IMG/VR virus record: IMGVR_UViG_3300037010_000881
Span: 1-43,454 of that record
Direction: 5' to 3' (one strand)
From: a virus
DNA: 43,454 nt
The notes below the pieces were generated by a model. It made no database searches. It was not told the DNA's origin and worked only from the letters and a program-made list of their open reading frames with translations. This document shows, piece after piece, positions 31,975 to 43,100 of this stretch. Position numbers and translations under genes: made by a program. Positions within the stretch are counted from its first letter, which is position 1; every line of letters starts with the position of its first letter.

Positions 31975-32033
31975 AGTGCATTGCTACGTATTCATAAGCA
32001 ATGTAAATCTGATACTATTTATGTGGAGTAATA
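31962..32033 (-). repeat. 14-bp inverted repeat around a start codon
   Basis: TATTACTCCACATA at 31962-31975 and its complement at 32020-32033, with a nested 7-bp pair between, link the end of the glycosyltransferase gene to the start of the putative nuclease. The minus-strand element CATAAATA also lies here. Confidence 0.6.
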
Positions 32034-32623
32034 ACCTTATCTTGCACTATACCCAGTATTTGATTGCGTATTCCATGGCATTTATTATGAGCCTGATTGG
32101 TGATATCCCACTTTCTCCACGAATAGTGGATATCATTTTTGTAATCCCATCCAACTTTTTTAGCCACAATTAACTGCCAAGCGTAGTCAAATCCAATCAG
32201 CAATGGCGATGGTAAAATTCGTATCGCCATGCAAGCTGCTTCTATTGCAATATTCCTTTCAACTACAACCAATTGATGTACAGATGTAAGTCCTTTTAAA
32301 ATCATACTATTATCGTGCTTCGTGTTGCTTGTAAAAAAGTTATATGTGTTTTTACCAAATATAATTTTAGAATTGGTGTATGTTGCAAGATTTCTATTTT
32401 GTGTTATATATTCACTAATACTAACAATGTCATGAACATAATCATCATCGTCACAAAACGATACATAAGGATTAGATCCCATTTGGTATCCTTGCAACCT
32501 ACCTTCATGTATACTGGGACAATTATCAATCAAGTAATGTGATTGATCTTGCAAAGAAAAAAGCGCCTCGTGTAAGAAAGGCGCTTTTTTCTGATCTCTT
32601 GTTATTACGTGAAAATCGATCAT
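32015..32623 (-). CDS. GT-A type glycosyltransferase
   Basis: This 202-residue protein begins MIDFHVITRDQKK and has NPYVSFCDDDDYVHD at about 51-65, the acidic sugar-nucleotide/metal motif of family 2-like glycosyltransferases. It is short for the family and lacks a membrane anchor. It follows tail genes, so it may glycosylate a virion protein; modifying DNA or host surface sugars are other options. Its first codons contain a terminator hairpin serving the upstream gene. Confidence 0.65.
   Translation of the reverse strand: MIDFHVITRDQKKAPFLHEALFSLQDQSHYLIDNCPSIHEGRLQGYQMGSNPYVSFCDDDDYVHDIVSISEYITQNRNLATYTNSKIIFGKNTYNFFTSNTKHDNSMILKGLTSVHQLVVVERNIAIEAACMAIRILPSPLLIGFDYAWQLIVAKKVGWDYKNDIHYSWRKWDITNQAHNKCHGIRNQILGIVQDKVITPHK
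32557..32590 (-). terminator. Terminator inside glycosyltransferase coding start
   Basis: AAAAAAGCGCC and its complement flank a 12-base loop; the arms code for residues soon after the start of the glycosyltransferase. It would stop transcripts coming from the virion block. Confidence 0.65.
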
Positions 32624-32628
32624 GTAGA

Positions 32629-33774
32629 TTATATTAAACGTACGGCTGTAAATTTAGTATCATTAGTAATGATGCAGTCGGACTCTACTGAACTATTACG
32701 GAGACTGATCTTGTATCTAGTAGGTTGTAATACCAATGTCATCGATACATACTTGCTGTGATTAAAGTACGAGTCTTGTGGATTTGCCGGAATCAAGTAC
32801 AATTGATGTATCATAGATTTTCCATCACCCTCAACTAAAATCTCTAATCCTAATGGAGAACCAATTGGATGTACTATCACAGACATCTCAAATTGAAGTT
32901 GGTATAATCCTGCATTTAATGGTACAAAGTGTAATTCCGGAGGAGTAATTCCCATAGGATCTGGAACAGTTACTATAGATCCAGCCGGATGTAGATATGA
33001 TGGACCTAACCATTCTGAGGCGGAATCTACTACATACGCCGGGAACGGAATTGGTTGCTGTTGGGCGTTTATTGAGACTTGTTCTGGTACTTTCATTTGA
33101 ATATAACAAATATCATTCTTGAAAGCGGTAGATTTATGAACTACTTGTAAAGTGCCCTTTTGGACATTATACATTAACGTCACTGAATCCCCACTCTTCG
33201 GTAATGTAATGGTGTTTAGAGATGAATTTGGATAAAAACCATCGATTTTTACAGACGAAGAAATCGTACGTGGTTGCCCAATTGCTACAAAGGATATACT
33301 AAAAGTATTATCCAATCCCGTAACATCAATGTTGTTAGCATCACTAGTGGTTAGTTCAAACACTTTACCTGTATCTGCACTCGTGTAATTAATAACATTT
33401 GGTGTACCTAACGAAAACGTAAAACTATCAATTACTGTTATATTATTAGGATCTGTAACCATCTCTAATTTTATAGTACCAGAAAATGTAGCGTCGTATT
33501 CTGTTAGTGTTACAACATCAGAATCAGATCGATTGTATCCTAGATCGGTTACTGCTTGATTTGATGATGCTATTGTCCAATGGTAAGTATCTGATGTTGA
33601 TAGTGTATTATCAGTTAACACCCCTTTAATAACAGCCGTAGAACCTGCTTCAATTGGCGGGAGTGTATAACTATTACCAGTATCGGACTGTATTACTGGC
33701 ACTAACATTAATGGAGAAACTGTTCCATCTGCTGAAATAGTATAATACCCACAACCTATATATTTGGTCGACAT
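32629..33774 (-). CDS. Virion protein with Ig-like beta domains (381 aa)
   Basis: This beta- and Thr/Ser-rich protein starts MSTKYIGCGYYT. Residues about 40-130 (SDTYHWTIASSNQAVTDLG ... GTIKLEMVTD) look like an Ig/PKD-like sandwich; the C-terminal part (FVPLNAGLYQLQFEMSVIV) resembles a C1q/TNF-like jelly-roll strand pattern. It follows the 34923 gene by 12 bases. A tail fibre or head decoration role is inferred. Confidence 0.6.
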   Translation of the reverse strand: MSTKYIGCGYYTISADGTVSPLMLVPVIQSDTGNSYTLPPIEAGSTAVIKGVLTDNTLSTSDTYHWTIASSNQAVTDLGYNRSDSDVVTLTEYDATFSGTIKLEMVTDPNNITVIDSFTFSLGTPNVINYTSADTGKVFELTTSDANNIDVTGLDNTFSISFVAIGQPRTISSSVKIDGFYPNSSLNTITLPKSGDSVTLMYNVQKGTLQVVHKSTAFKNDICYIQMKVPEQVSINAQQQPIPFPAYVVDSASEWLGPSYLHPAGSIVTVPDPMGITPPELHFVPLNAGLYQLQFEMSVIVHPIGSPLGLEILVEGDGKSMIHQLYLIPANPQDSYFNHSKYVSMTLVLQPTRYKISLRNSSVESDCIITNDTKFTAVRLI

Positions 33775-33786
33775 ATGTATTCCTTA

Positions 33787-34923
33787 TTAAACTGGCTCTT
33801 GAGTTCTGGCAACAGCTATTGTTAATGTGTACACAATACGAATGGTACGATTTGCTGCTTTCAATATTGGAGAGAAGATAATATGTGTTAATAATCGTTC
33901 TCTTACTGTAAGTGGATCTGCTGCATTATTTTGAACACCTGCTAATTCTCCACTTACAGGAACATCCAATGCCACGTATCCCAACAAGTGATTGAATAAC
34001 CAGTTAGCCGGATATGGTGCTACATCAACTACCGCTATTGTCGAATTTGGACCAGTAGCTACGCTAGTAAATAATAGATTACCACCCGTATCGACACCAT
34101 TTTCAATATCACTAACAGAAGCGGTTGCTCCTAATGGAGTAATAACATCATTGATTAAAGGTAATATATCACCATATGTTACAAATGTGGTTCCTCCAGA
34201 AATACCAGATCCTGTTGCGGGCGTAGTAATAGTAACTGTCTGGTTAGATCCACCATTGATGGATAACATGAAAGAATATTGAGCCGAAGTTGCTAAACCA
34301 GTATTCGCATTAATATTTTTATTCGATAACAACACAGCTTGATTACCAGAAGTGTTTTTGAACGACTTACCAGGTGTGAATAAACCCAGTTCGTCAAAAT
34401 AGAATTCATTCTCAGTATTACCCGGAGAAGTTCCACCATCCGTGACTAACTGACTACGAGGTTCGTTTGCATTCAATGTAACATCTACAGTAACTAAGGA
34501 TATTAAACCTTGTTCAGTGCTACGTACACCAGGACCAGAAATGTTAGGAACAGCAGTTGGATCGTCAGCTCGAGATGTTCCTTTACCAGATCCTAGAAAC
34601 GTGCTCTGATCGTCAATAACCTCAGAGTACGTTTCATTATACAAACGTGATTGCCAACCTGATGGATCTGGTAATTGTCCATCATTAGGAACTTTATAGT
34701 TAATAGTATTACCAGCACTAACAGTAGTACCACCATTACCAAGAGCTACGCGGTAAATTTGATAATTAGGTTCATTTGATAGCGCTCGTGCAAACACACG
34801 AGCTAAATTTTGAGGATGCACAGCATTGTGTTGGTCTAGTAATACATTACCAAGATCGTCAACTATGTGCACATGACCTACAACATCCACGGACATTGGG
34901 TTTGCTTGGGGTACGTTTTTCAT
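33787..34923 (-). CDS. Virion structural protein (378 aa)
   Basis: It begins MKNVPQANPMSVDVVGHV after AAGGAGAAT. A segment near residue 35-70 (HPQNLARVFARALSNEPNY then IYRVALGNGG) looks like a conserved phage structural motif; later parts are Gly/Thr/Asn-rich beta repeats. A late-promoter-like TAATAAATAC lies about 43 bases upstream. Baseplate or tail appendage is likely, but the specific part cannot be named. Confidence 0.65.
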   Translation of the reverse strand: MKNVPQANPMSVDVVGHVHIVDDLGNVLLDQHNAVHPQNLARVFARALSNEPNYQIYRVALGNGGTTVSAGNTINYKVPNDGQLPDPSGWQSRLYNETYSEVIDDQSTFLGSGKGTSRADDPTAVPNISGPGVRSTEQGLISLVTVDVTLNANEPRSQLVTDGGTSPGNTENEFYFDELGLFTPGKSFKNTSGNQAVLLSNKNINANTGLATSAQYSFMLSINGGSNQTVTITTPATGSGISGGTTFVTYGDILPLINDVITPLGATASVSDIENGVDTGGNLLFTSVATGPNSTIAVVDVAPYPANWLFNHLLGYVALDVPVSGELAGVQNNAADPLTVRERLLTHIIFSPILKAANRTIRIVYTLTIAVARTQEPV

Positions 34924-34932
34924 TAATTCTCC

Positions 34933-34961
34933 TTGTGATACGACTCATCTTATCGTATAAT
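34933..34961 (+). promoter_or_regulatory. Sigma70-like promoter for the phosphoesterase
   Basis: TTGTGA at 34933-34938 and TATAAT at 34956-34961 are 17 bases apart, 31 bases before the plus-strand start at 34993. Confidence 0.6.
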
Positions 34962-34965
34962 TACA

Positions 34966-34975
34966 GTATTTATTA
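34966..34975 (-). promoter_or_regulatory. Late-promoter-like element
   Basis: The minus strand reads TAATAAATAC, identical to the element before the fibre gene at 5905, and lies 43 bases before the virion gene start at 34923. Confidence 0.5.
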
Positions 34976-34992
34976 ATACAGATAGGCGTTTT

Positions 34993-35817
34993 ATGCATTA
35001 TATTAGATGTTATAGCGACATTCATAACAACCATAACGTGTTTGATGTTCCTGTATTACCTCACGAAGATAATACGGTTCTATCTTTAGCTGGTGATATT
35101 TATGATAGGAAACGTATTATGCTATGGGTGCAGCAATTTTGTCATAGATTTAAAGCAGTTATTATTGTTTTGGGAAATCATGATTATTGGAATGGTAGTT
35201 ATGATTTAGTAGCAAATTCATTAAAACAATATATTATAGACCATAAATTAACTAATGTGCATATATTGGCTAATGATAGCATCACTATTGATGGAGTGTT
35301 ATATTTTGGTGGAACAATGTGGACTAACTTAAATGGTGGGCAAGTACTTGAGTATGTGAATGTTGTTAGAAACTATAATGATTTTAATTACATACGTACC
35401 AAAAATTACGCACATCGTTGGTCGTTATTGAATGTTCTAACAGAACACAATGAATTCATATCTAGATTGAAGCAAACTTTAGTAAATATAGAAAATGATA
35501 TTCCTGTAGTTGTCATATCACATCATGCGCCTACACATTTTAGTGTTTGTAGTAAGTATAGTGCAGATACACCGGAAAATCAGAGACATAATAGTTTGTA
35601 TATCTCTGATTTAGATGATCTAATAAGACAATACCCTTGCATCAAATTGTGGCATCACGGTCATATTCACGAAAAGAAAATGTACAAATGGGTTAATGGT
35701 ATTAATGTGATTTGCAATCCTAGAGGATATGGACCAGAAGACTTTGTAGATCAATTTGATCCATTTCTTACAATTGATACTAGTTCATTTCAACTCATAC
35801 AACTGATGGACAATTGA
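34993..35817 (+). CDS. Calcineurin-like metallophosphoesterase
   Basis: All metal motifs are visible: SDIH at 8-11, GDIYD at 34-38, GNHDY at 61-65, HHAP near 175 and GHIH near 228. The 274-residue enzyme would hydrolyse a phosphoester; substrates in this family range from nucleic-acid ends to cyclic nucleotides. It has its own early-type promoter, is transcribed against the surrounding virion genes and overlaps the next gene's 3' end by 33 bases, so it looks like an inserted early gene. Confidence 0.85.
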   Translation: MHYIRCYSDIHNNHNVFDVPVLPHEDNTVLSLAGDIYDRKRIMLWVQQFCHRFKAVIIVLGNHDYWNGSYDLVANSLKQYIIDHKLTNVHILANDSITIDGVLYFGGTMWTNLNGGQVLEYVNVVRNYNDFNYIRTKNYAHRWSLLNVLTEHNEFISRLKQTLVNIENDIPVVVISHHAPTHFSVCSKYSADTPENQRHNSLYISDLDDLIRQYPCIKLWHHGHIHEKKMYKWVNGINVICNPRGYGPEDFVDQFDPFLTIDTSSFQLIQLMDN

Positions 35818-36360
35818 TCCCACTACTTTTTGCACCTCTTTAGCAGTCGTACAAACGTCTATACGCTGTTTTCCATTTAAACGTATGAATTCTATCGCAG
35901 AAATTTTTGTAATCCAATTCATACGTTTTTTAATGATGATTTCCGCTATATTTTTCATCGGCAAATTTAAAATATTTGCCTCAACGCGTAATAATGGAAA
36001 ATTAGCATAATCCACTTGGTTTGTACTGGATAGGAAATCTACCGCCTGTTCGTACTTCTCTCTATATATTTCTGCCTGTCCAGGAATATCCGTAATAAAC
36101 TTCAACCTTGCTTGTCCAGCAGCCTGATCAATTTCTCGCTTACCTTCTATGTGAGATTGTTGCAACAATATTCTATCATTCGTAGGTGGACCAAACAACC
36201 CAGTAACAGGATTATATAACCAACCTACAGTAGGTTGAGGGTGAGCGTTTGATATCTCAATCCATATCCCCATATTATTGGTACTACTATCAATCGGACT
36301 AGTAGTATCTATGATCTGCGAAATCTTATTATGTATTATTTCAGCATATTTGTAGTTCAT
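35785..36360 (-). CDS. Tail-associated hypothetical protein (191 aa)
   Basis: The N-terminal part includes VGWLYNPVTGLFGPP (near 45-59), a pattern common in tail fibre assembly-like or fibre-adjacent proteins; the C-terminal two thirds are helical (FITDIPGQAEIYREKYEQAV). It lies in the virion block, two bases after the next small gene. A chaperone or connector for a fibre is possible. Confidence 0.55.
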   Translation of the reverse strand: MNYKYAEIIHNKISQIIDTTSPIDSSTNNMGIWIEISNAHPQPTVGWLYNPVTGLFGPPTNDRILLQQSHIEGKREIDQAAGQARLKFITDIPGQAEIYREKYEQAVDFLSSTNQVDYANFPLLRVEANILNLPMKNIAEIIIKKRMNWITKISAIEFIRLNGKQRIDVCTTAKEVQKVVGSIVHQLYELK

Positions 36361-36362
36361 TA

Positions 36363-36596
36363 TTATTTCATTCCAATCTTATGTGATACACGAGTGGTAA
36401 TATCTCTTAATGCTCGATGAAAGGCAACAGGAGCTACTAAAATTCTACACTCGTGGAAATCACTAATAATATCTGGAGGAACGTCGTTGAAGGTAAAAGT
36501 ACCTCTTCTACCTTCAACCACAATGGATGATATGTTATATCCTTTTAACTGTAACGTAGCAGCTAGTACTATATCGGTAGTGATGTACGACATCAT
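36363..36596 (-). CDS. Small DUF5659-like protein (77 aa)
   Basis: The sequence TDIVLAATLQLKGYNISSIVVEGRRGTFTFNDVP resembles the small DUF5659-type phage domain of unknown role. Two ATGs in a row follow AAGGA. It is flanked by virion genes with gaps of only two and seven bases, so it is probably expressed late. Confidence 0.55.
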   Translation of the reverse strand: MMSYITTDIVLAATLQLKGYNISSIVVEGRRGTFTFNDVPPDIISDFHECRILVAPVAFHRALRDITTRVSHKIGMK

Positions 36597-36603
36597 AACT
36601 TCC

Positions 36604-37128
36604 TTAGATTATCTGAATGGTTAAAGATTCAGTAATAGTAGCTCCTACTGGTTCTTCTGACGCGTTTGGGGATACGTCTTTAGTTACTGTAACTTCAATC
36701 AGTGGTTCAATATTATTTGAATCCCATCCAGTCCAGTCCCATCTTGTAGTATCCCAACCCAAATTACCGACACGATCTTGAACATATCCGAAAATACGTT
36801 CCTCAATAGGAAACATGTCAATAAAGGTCTGAAGTTTTTCTGTTACCGTTGCATACACTTTACTAGGATTTACAGAACTACACTGATACGGATAATCCCA
36901 CAAGCCAACTCCATATGGAGTGGTATCCCAACCCACTCCATCACATATTATCCATTTATTAGCTTCAGGTGTAGTTAATGTGGTATATATCTGGTACGAT
37001 TCTTTAATAGAAACAGCAACTGGTTCGTCATATACGTACTGCAGTAAAACCTCATAGATTTTAGTATGGTACGGTTTTACCGTATTAACATAATCAATAA
37101 GGTTTACTAATGGATCCCTATTACTCAT
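36604..37128 (-). CDS. Virion structural protein (174 aa)
   Basis: The ATG at 37128 (MSNRDPLVNLIDYVNTVKPYHTKIYEVL) overlaps the end of the giant upstream gene by eight bases; an in-frame TTG before it is less likely. It is Trp-rich (GVGWDTTPYGVGLWDYPY, WDTTRWDWTGWD). The coupling suggests it works with the giant protein in the tail or baseplate. Confidence 0.6.
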   Translation of the reverse strand: MSNRDPLVNLIDYVNTVKPYHTKIYEVLLQYVYDEPVAVSIKESYQIYTTLTTPEANKWIICDGVGWDTTPYGVGLWDYPYQCSSVNPSKVYATVTEKLQTFIDMFPIEERIFGYVQDRVGNLGWDTTRWDWTGWDSNNIEPLIEVTVTKDVSPNASEEPVGATITESLTIQII

Positions 37129-40100
37129 CAAATTCTCCGTTTACGTTTAGTGGAGCTGTTCCGCTCACAGAGATTGCTGATGTTTTCATTAGATGCGATG
37201 AATAATCCACTTTAATGTTAGTCAGTGCATCAAACATAATAGCAAAAAATATAGCATTGATGTGTTTAGCTGGGAACGTATTATACATATCCTCTAAAAA
37301 CTTACGCAAACTATCTTTATTAGATAGGTCATGCGTCTCTATAAAATAATCAACATCAATTGGACTATAGTCAATCTCTGGATTATTTATAAGGGATAAT
37401 ATTGTTTCTAAAGCTGATGGGCCTGCAACGAATGTCTGTCCATTATCCATTCCGTATCGTGTATTAGTACCATTGATATTATCATAAACGATTCTATCTA
37501 ACGAAGGTATTGCTATAGTATCATCTAATAGTGAATATCCTAAAATCGATTCCATTACTAGATTCCATAACAACCTATCGATAGTTTGATTTTGCATAGA
37601 TCTAAACATTACCCATTCGGAGTATATTGGTTTTAATATAGACCCAGTATTATCACGAGTAGTATTACGCAGCGTCTGATTATCGATTAAACGCATTACA
37701 TATCTATTCACATCAGACACAGTCCCAGTTATTCCAGCAATCACTAATTGTTGATACGTTTTATAAAGATTTCCAGTAGGCAATAAACAAAGCATGTATG
37801 GCGAATCGTTAGATATTAACATACGTTCGATTTGAGTCGTAGTGAGGTTAGATCCTTTCTTCACAAACTCGTTTTTATGTCTTACCCAGAAATAATACTT
37901 AGGTGTTACTATGCCTGTTCTTTCGTCTATGTAATTAATAACAGAAGATGGAGTGCTTACATATTCCTGATATCTACTACCAGTCATATCAATGTCAGCT
38001 GGAACTATGTTTGACGAATCATCAAACATATGAAGTTTATTCATAACAGTGATTGTGCTGAGTTCCGGATTCTTTTCAATTAAAGCAATAGTTTCTGGCT
38101 CTAATAACAATCCACGATTTGCTGGAACAGAACCATCTTGCGCAAATTTACCATCAACATACATAACATATTCATCGTATGCTGGTAGTGATACGGTTAA
38201 TTGTGATAATTTAAAATCTACTACTAATGCCTCATATTTCTCAATATGTTGTTGAACACGATACCATTGTTGTGAATATCTGGACGCAAATACTATATGT
38301 TCGCCAGTTCCCATATCGGTAGTAACCACTGGATTACCATTCATATCTAACAATGACATACTAAAATCACTTACAGTATCTACTACATACATCGTACTTA
38401 ATCTTAACGGAGATGGTAACGTTCCTTCTGTTACGAACGACACTTCCTGACCTATCACAAAATTATGTTTAGTTTTTGTAGTGAATATATTTGCATTAGT
38501 AGTTACAGCATATTGAGGACGATCTCTACGATATACTACTTTATAAGTAGTGCCAGATACTCCATCTACACCAATAGTACTATCCCAATTATTGGGTGGT
38601 ATCAAACTTTCAGTCCATTGGTATACAGCTGGATCACTCCACTGAGATACTGTTCCCCAATTTAATAACTTATCGTTAGTAGATAAGTTCTTATCCGTAT
38701 ACTGATTGTATTGATAAGAACTCTCATCTACCCAAACTGTACCTACTTCTGGAGTGTTCCAAAAATCCGTAACATCTTTTACATTTGGTACATTATTGTA
38801 GTCAGCTGGATCCCAGTTACGGAAAATATCTACTACCAATTGAACAGCAGTTTGGTGAAGACCTTTAATAGGATCCCAAGGCATAATATCACAAATATTA
38901 GTATTTGATTTAGTATCATATACTTTAATAGGAGCAAATGTATTATAATTAGGTTCAAAGATACAAACTGTTAGATGTTGGGTATTATTGATTAACAACT
39001 TTACTAATCTGCTATTAATGCGAATATAATGCATACCTTCACGGAGAATTGCATTTTTCCATACTACTACAATAACATCCGATGATCTAAACGAACCAAT
39101 TAATTGTAAACTAGAATCAGTTAACTCGACATAATCTACAGTATTCTTGATTATAGTACCATTTTTAAATACTTCAATAGCTTGCGCTTCACGTAAGTAG
39201 GATACATCCAAAGATATAGTTCCAGAACCTGCGTATGTAGTTATTTTGTGTGGTGTAATGTTTTGGTAAATCGCAATATCATCGGCTAAAGGATGTTGGA
39301 ACACCTTAGTTTTAATTCCACTTATAGTAACATCAAACGGAACTACTGTAAATATTTCACGCACTTTTAATTTCAACATCGAATTAATACTGCTTAATTT
39401 ATCAACCTGGGTAGGATGATCTATCCATCTTGCAGTATCATTTGGTTGGATTTTGGTAAAATATTGCTCCACTGGAACGCTACTATCTGCAGCGAATTGT
39501 AACTTCACATGACTACGTACAGTATCTTCCGGATATAGTGCCAATGTATAACTATCATTAACTCTACTATCACCAAAATCGTACGAACGGTATGCCCAGA
39601 ATTCGTCAACGACAGATGACTGGAAGTGTCTATTATTAGTAAACGCCTGAACACTACCAGTAGTTCCTTTAGCTTTGATCATACCTTTATAGAATAAAAA
39701 TCTAGATTTTGGAGTGGCACTAGTACCTGCCAAGTAAGATGCTTTGGCTGTATAACCCAATGCTGCTCTGGCGTAATTTACAAAATCAGCGTTTTCATTT
39801 ACGGTAAATGTATCGTAGTACTTTTGAATGTTACTTACGGTATACTCGTAGTTTTGTTGTAATTTACCATCTTTTAATAAAAAACCTCCAACGTTTGGAC
39901 GTTTAGTCACTAACGATTGTTTTTCGAAATAGGTATGCACCTTAGGAATAGCAATCCCTAAGAAACTATCATATATTAAAGAACCACTAATTGTGTACGG
40001 ATTGAATAAAATTACCTGATCGTATTCGTCAAAGTATACATGAGCTCCACTAAATCCAAGCGGATTTATGGTAACATTATTAATATCTACAGTTTGTGTT

Positions 40101-43100
40101 GTGTCACTACTATTATCTACCATAGATATTTGTGTAATTTGATCCTTACGCAGTGCTATGAACTGTCTGTTATTAATTTTATTACCATTGCTATCGTAGA
40201 CCATAGCGTGTGTAGCTATATCACGAACATCCGAACCATTAAATTCAGACACTACACCCGTAGGATGAGCCACCCACAAATTGTTGGAAAATGGGTTTAA
40301 TGGCAATTTACCAATATTAAATTTAGCAGTAGATGTTGTAACGGTATCAAATGCTCCTGTAATTTTATACAAGGTATCTATCATATTTTCGACAACGTAC
40401 TGCCAATTCATAATACGATTGTTAGTGGAATCGTATTCTTGCACTGACGGATCGTTAAATACAAATCCCTGATCTTCCATATATGTGGAATATCCATCTA
40501 TCACATCTGCCACATTCTGCAGTCCTGTAATAATTATGTTGGAGTTGAATGTTTTAATATCATGCTTATTAATTACAAAATGTTTCCATAAAACGGATGT
40601 GTTCTTTGCATCCAACGCAAAATAAGTATTTTGCAGCTCAGCAACATAAAAAATGCCAGAACCTGCCGTTATTACTGGAATATTGATCCCAAGATTTGCA
40701 TGTTCTTTACTGTCAGCTATCATAAAAGTAGTATCTGATACCTTTATAATAAAGTAATAGTTTAAATTATCTACAGCATCTGGCAAGATCCCATTAACAC
40801 CCAAATCAAATACAACAGCATCCCCAGTAGTCCAATTGGCTAACGACAAGCTACCTTCTGTTAATGTAAATACGTTATTAGTGCTATTCACTAATGTGCG
40901 ATATTTTTTAACACCATAATATTGATATTGTCTAGGTATTGGAGATGCTGTATCTAATAAGAACTTCCAGTCGCGTCCAGAACCCAAAGGCATCTCTCTG
41001 CGACTACCTTGTTGGTATACAGACAAATATAAAGCGTCAGCCCAAATACTACTCACACGAGCTGCGCGTTTCACAACTATTTGGTAATCATTTGGTGTAA
41101 TTTCAAACAATGGAGAATCTATCGAAAGTGTCTTATCTACTAAGAACGCTCCTACATCATACCCTAGTTGAGTATTCCAAGTATTCCACGCTCTTTTAAA
41201 TTCACTGCCATCTAAATCTAGAGCATTAGACCTAAAGAATTGTGCGTACCATTGATTGACCCCATCAAAGTGTCTAACGTTACCACTACTGTCAGAATCT
41301 CCATGAAACACCGTACGAGTGTGAGATGGAACTTTATTGTACATAATATCAATATACAAACCATTAACTTGCTGTAGCTTATCACCAAAAGTAAAATGCA
41401 AGAATCGTACTGGATCCATTTTGAACCACGCACGTAGACAACTATATTGATAATCTATACTAGTCTTCCAACGGTATTCAGTTGGTCCATTAGAACCGAA
41501 CAGGAACGTATTAGATTTTGTACTATTAATGATGTGTAAATCGTCAGCACTGCCAATAGTTGGGGACAACAACACTTGATCGTTAGTTATACCATTGGAC
41601 GATACCCAGTATGGTGGGAACAACCCATCAGGTTCAATACCATCAGGAGTAGTAATGGAAGTAGTGTTAACGGAAGTTACAGGAACAGCACGTACAGTAT
41701 TGGGTGTTAATCCATCACTAACTACACCACTAGGTGTTAATTTACCAAACGGAATAATACCATGGTGGATATTACTCCACATTTGTTCTGTCCATTTACG
41801 ATTAATACCACTATATAACAGACTCCACCAATCTGGTTGCTCATCATAACCTTGAATTTTCCAAGGTTGTAAATGTGGGAATTCGGTATTATACAACTGT
41901 TTGTATAAATCAGTCCACGATGCTAATCCAGTAATACCTCGTACATTCAACGCACTGTAATTCCATGTAAATGGATCTGCAGCATTGTAATTACCTGAAT
42001 ATGGATCTACTATTTTATTAATTTTACAATAATTATCAAACTCAATCTGCATATTTGCTATAAATTTAGTATCAGATTGTAAATTTGTCAACAATTGTTG
42101 TACGTTAGTATTATCCGGATTACATCCTTTATATAATCTAGTTTCAATATTCAACAATGCTTCTACGATTGTGGCGTTAATATCAATAGCATTCCACATA
42201 TCGTTAGTAGAGTTTGATGTTAACTCCCAGGTTCCATGTACGTTTTTGTAGATAGTATGAGGAACACTAGAGGTATTTTCCCAATAAGATCCGTTACTAA
42301 ATTCATTTACTGGAGCAACATTGCCAATATATGCGACGTTGTATCTATAGATCGAATCTGATACGCTGTCATACCATAACTGTCCAGTAACTGGGCGCAA
42401 TGGTTTATTTTGTTGAATACCATTTGTATATAGATTTAATGATTTAATTATTTGTTTCTTTGTATTAGATGTGGTAATATCATTCAACTCTGCCAACAAA
42501 GTGTGCCCATCATGGTGCACTAACGATAATAACCCCAATCTAGAATCTTTTAATATTGATGGTGTATGTTTTTTGAAAAAACCAAAATACGGTAACGTAC
42601 CTACCCAGTTTTGGATACTATTCGATAACGACGCGCTACTATCCCCAAAAATTTTGGTAAGATGTGTATCATTGGACATATCAATTAGGAAATTATCTAC
42701 CAATTGAGTCATTATATCATCTAAAGTATTTGTGTTTGGAGAAACTAACACTGCACTAATTTTAGATTCAATATACTCTCTCACATTTACCAACATCTCA
42801 GTGTATTGGTTTTCGGCAAAATCAATAATATCTAATACTGAATGATCTGTACTAATGGTAGAAGATACTAAGCGATCGAAACTATAGTTATATTCTTTAA
42901 TAGTACCACCAACACCATAATTAATATTATTCGTTAATCGGTAATTTCCAGCTGCTGATAATTGAGAACCATACAGAGTTGCGTCTACTGGAGACTGATG
43001 ATCTTCAATACTTTTAAAATGAGTGAACAACTCAGAGTGCTTTAACGTATTACGTACGTCATGATGCACGTTGTTGACAAATGGTTGTGGAATTTCAAAT

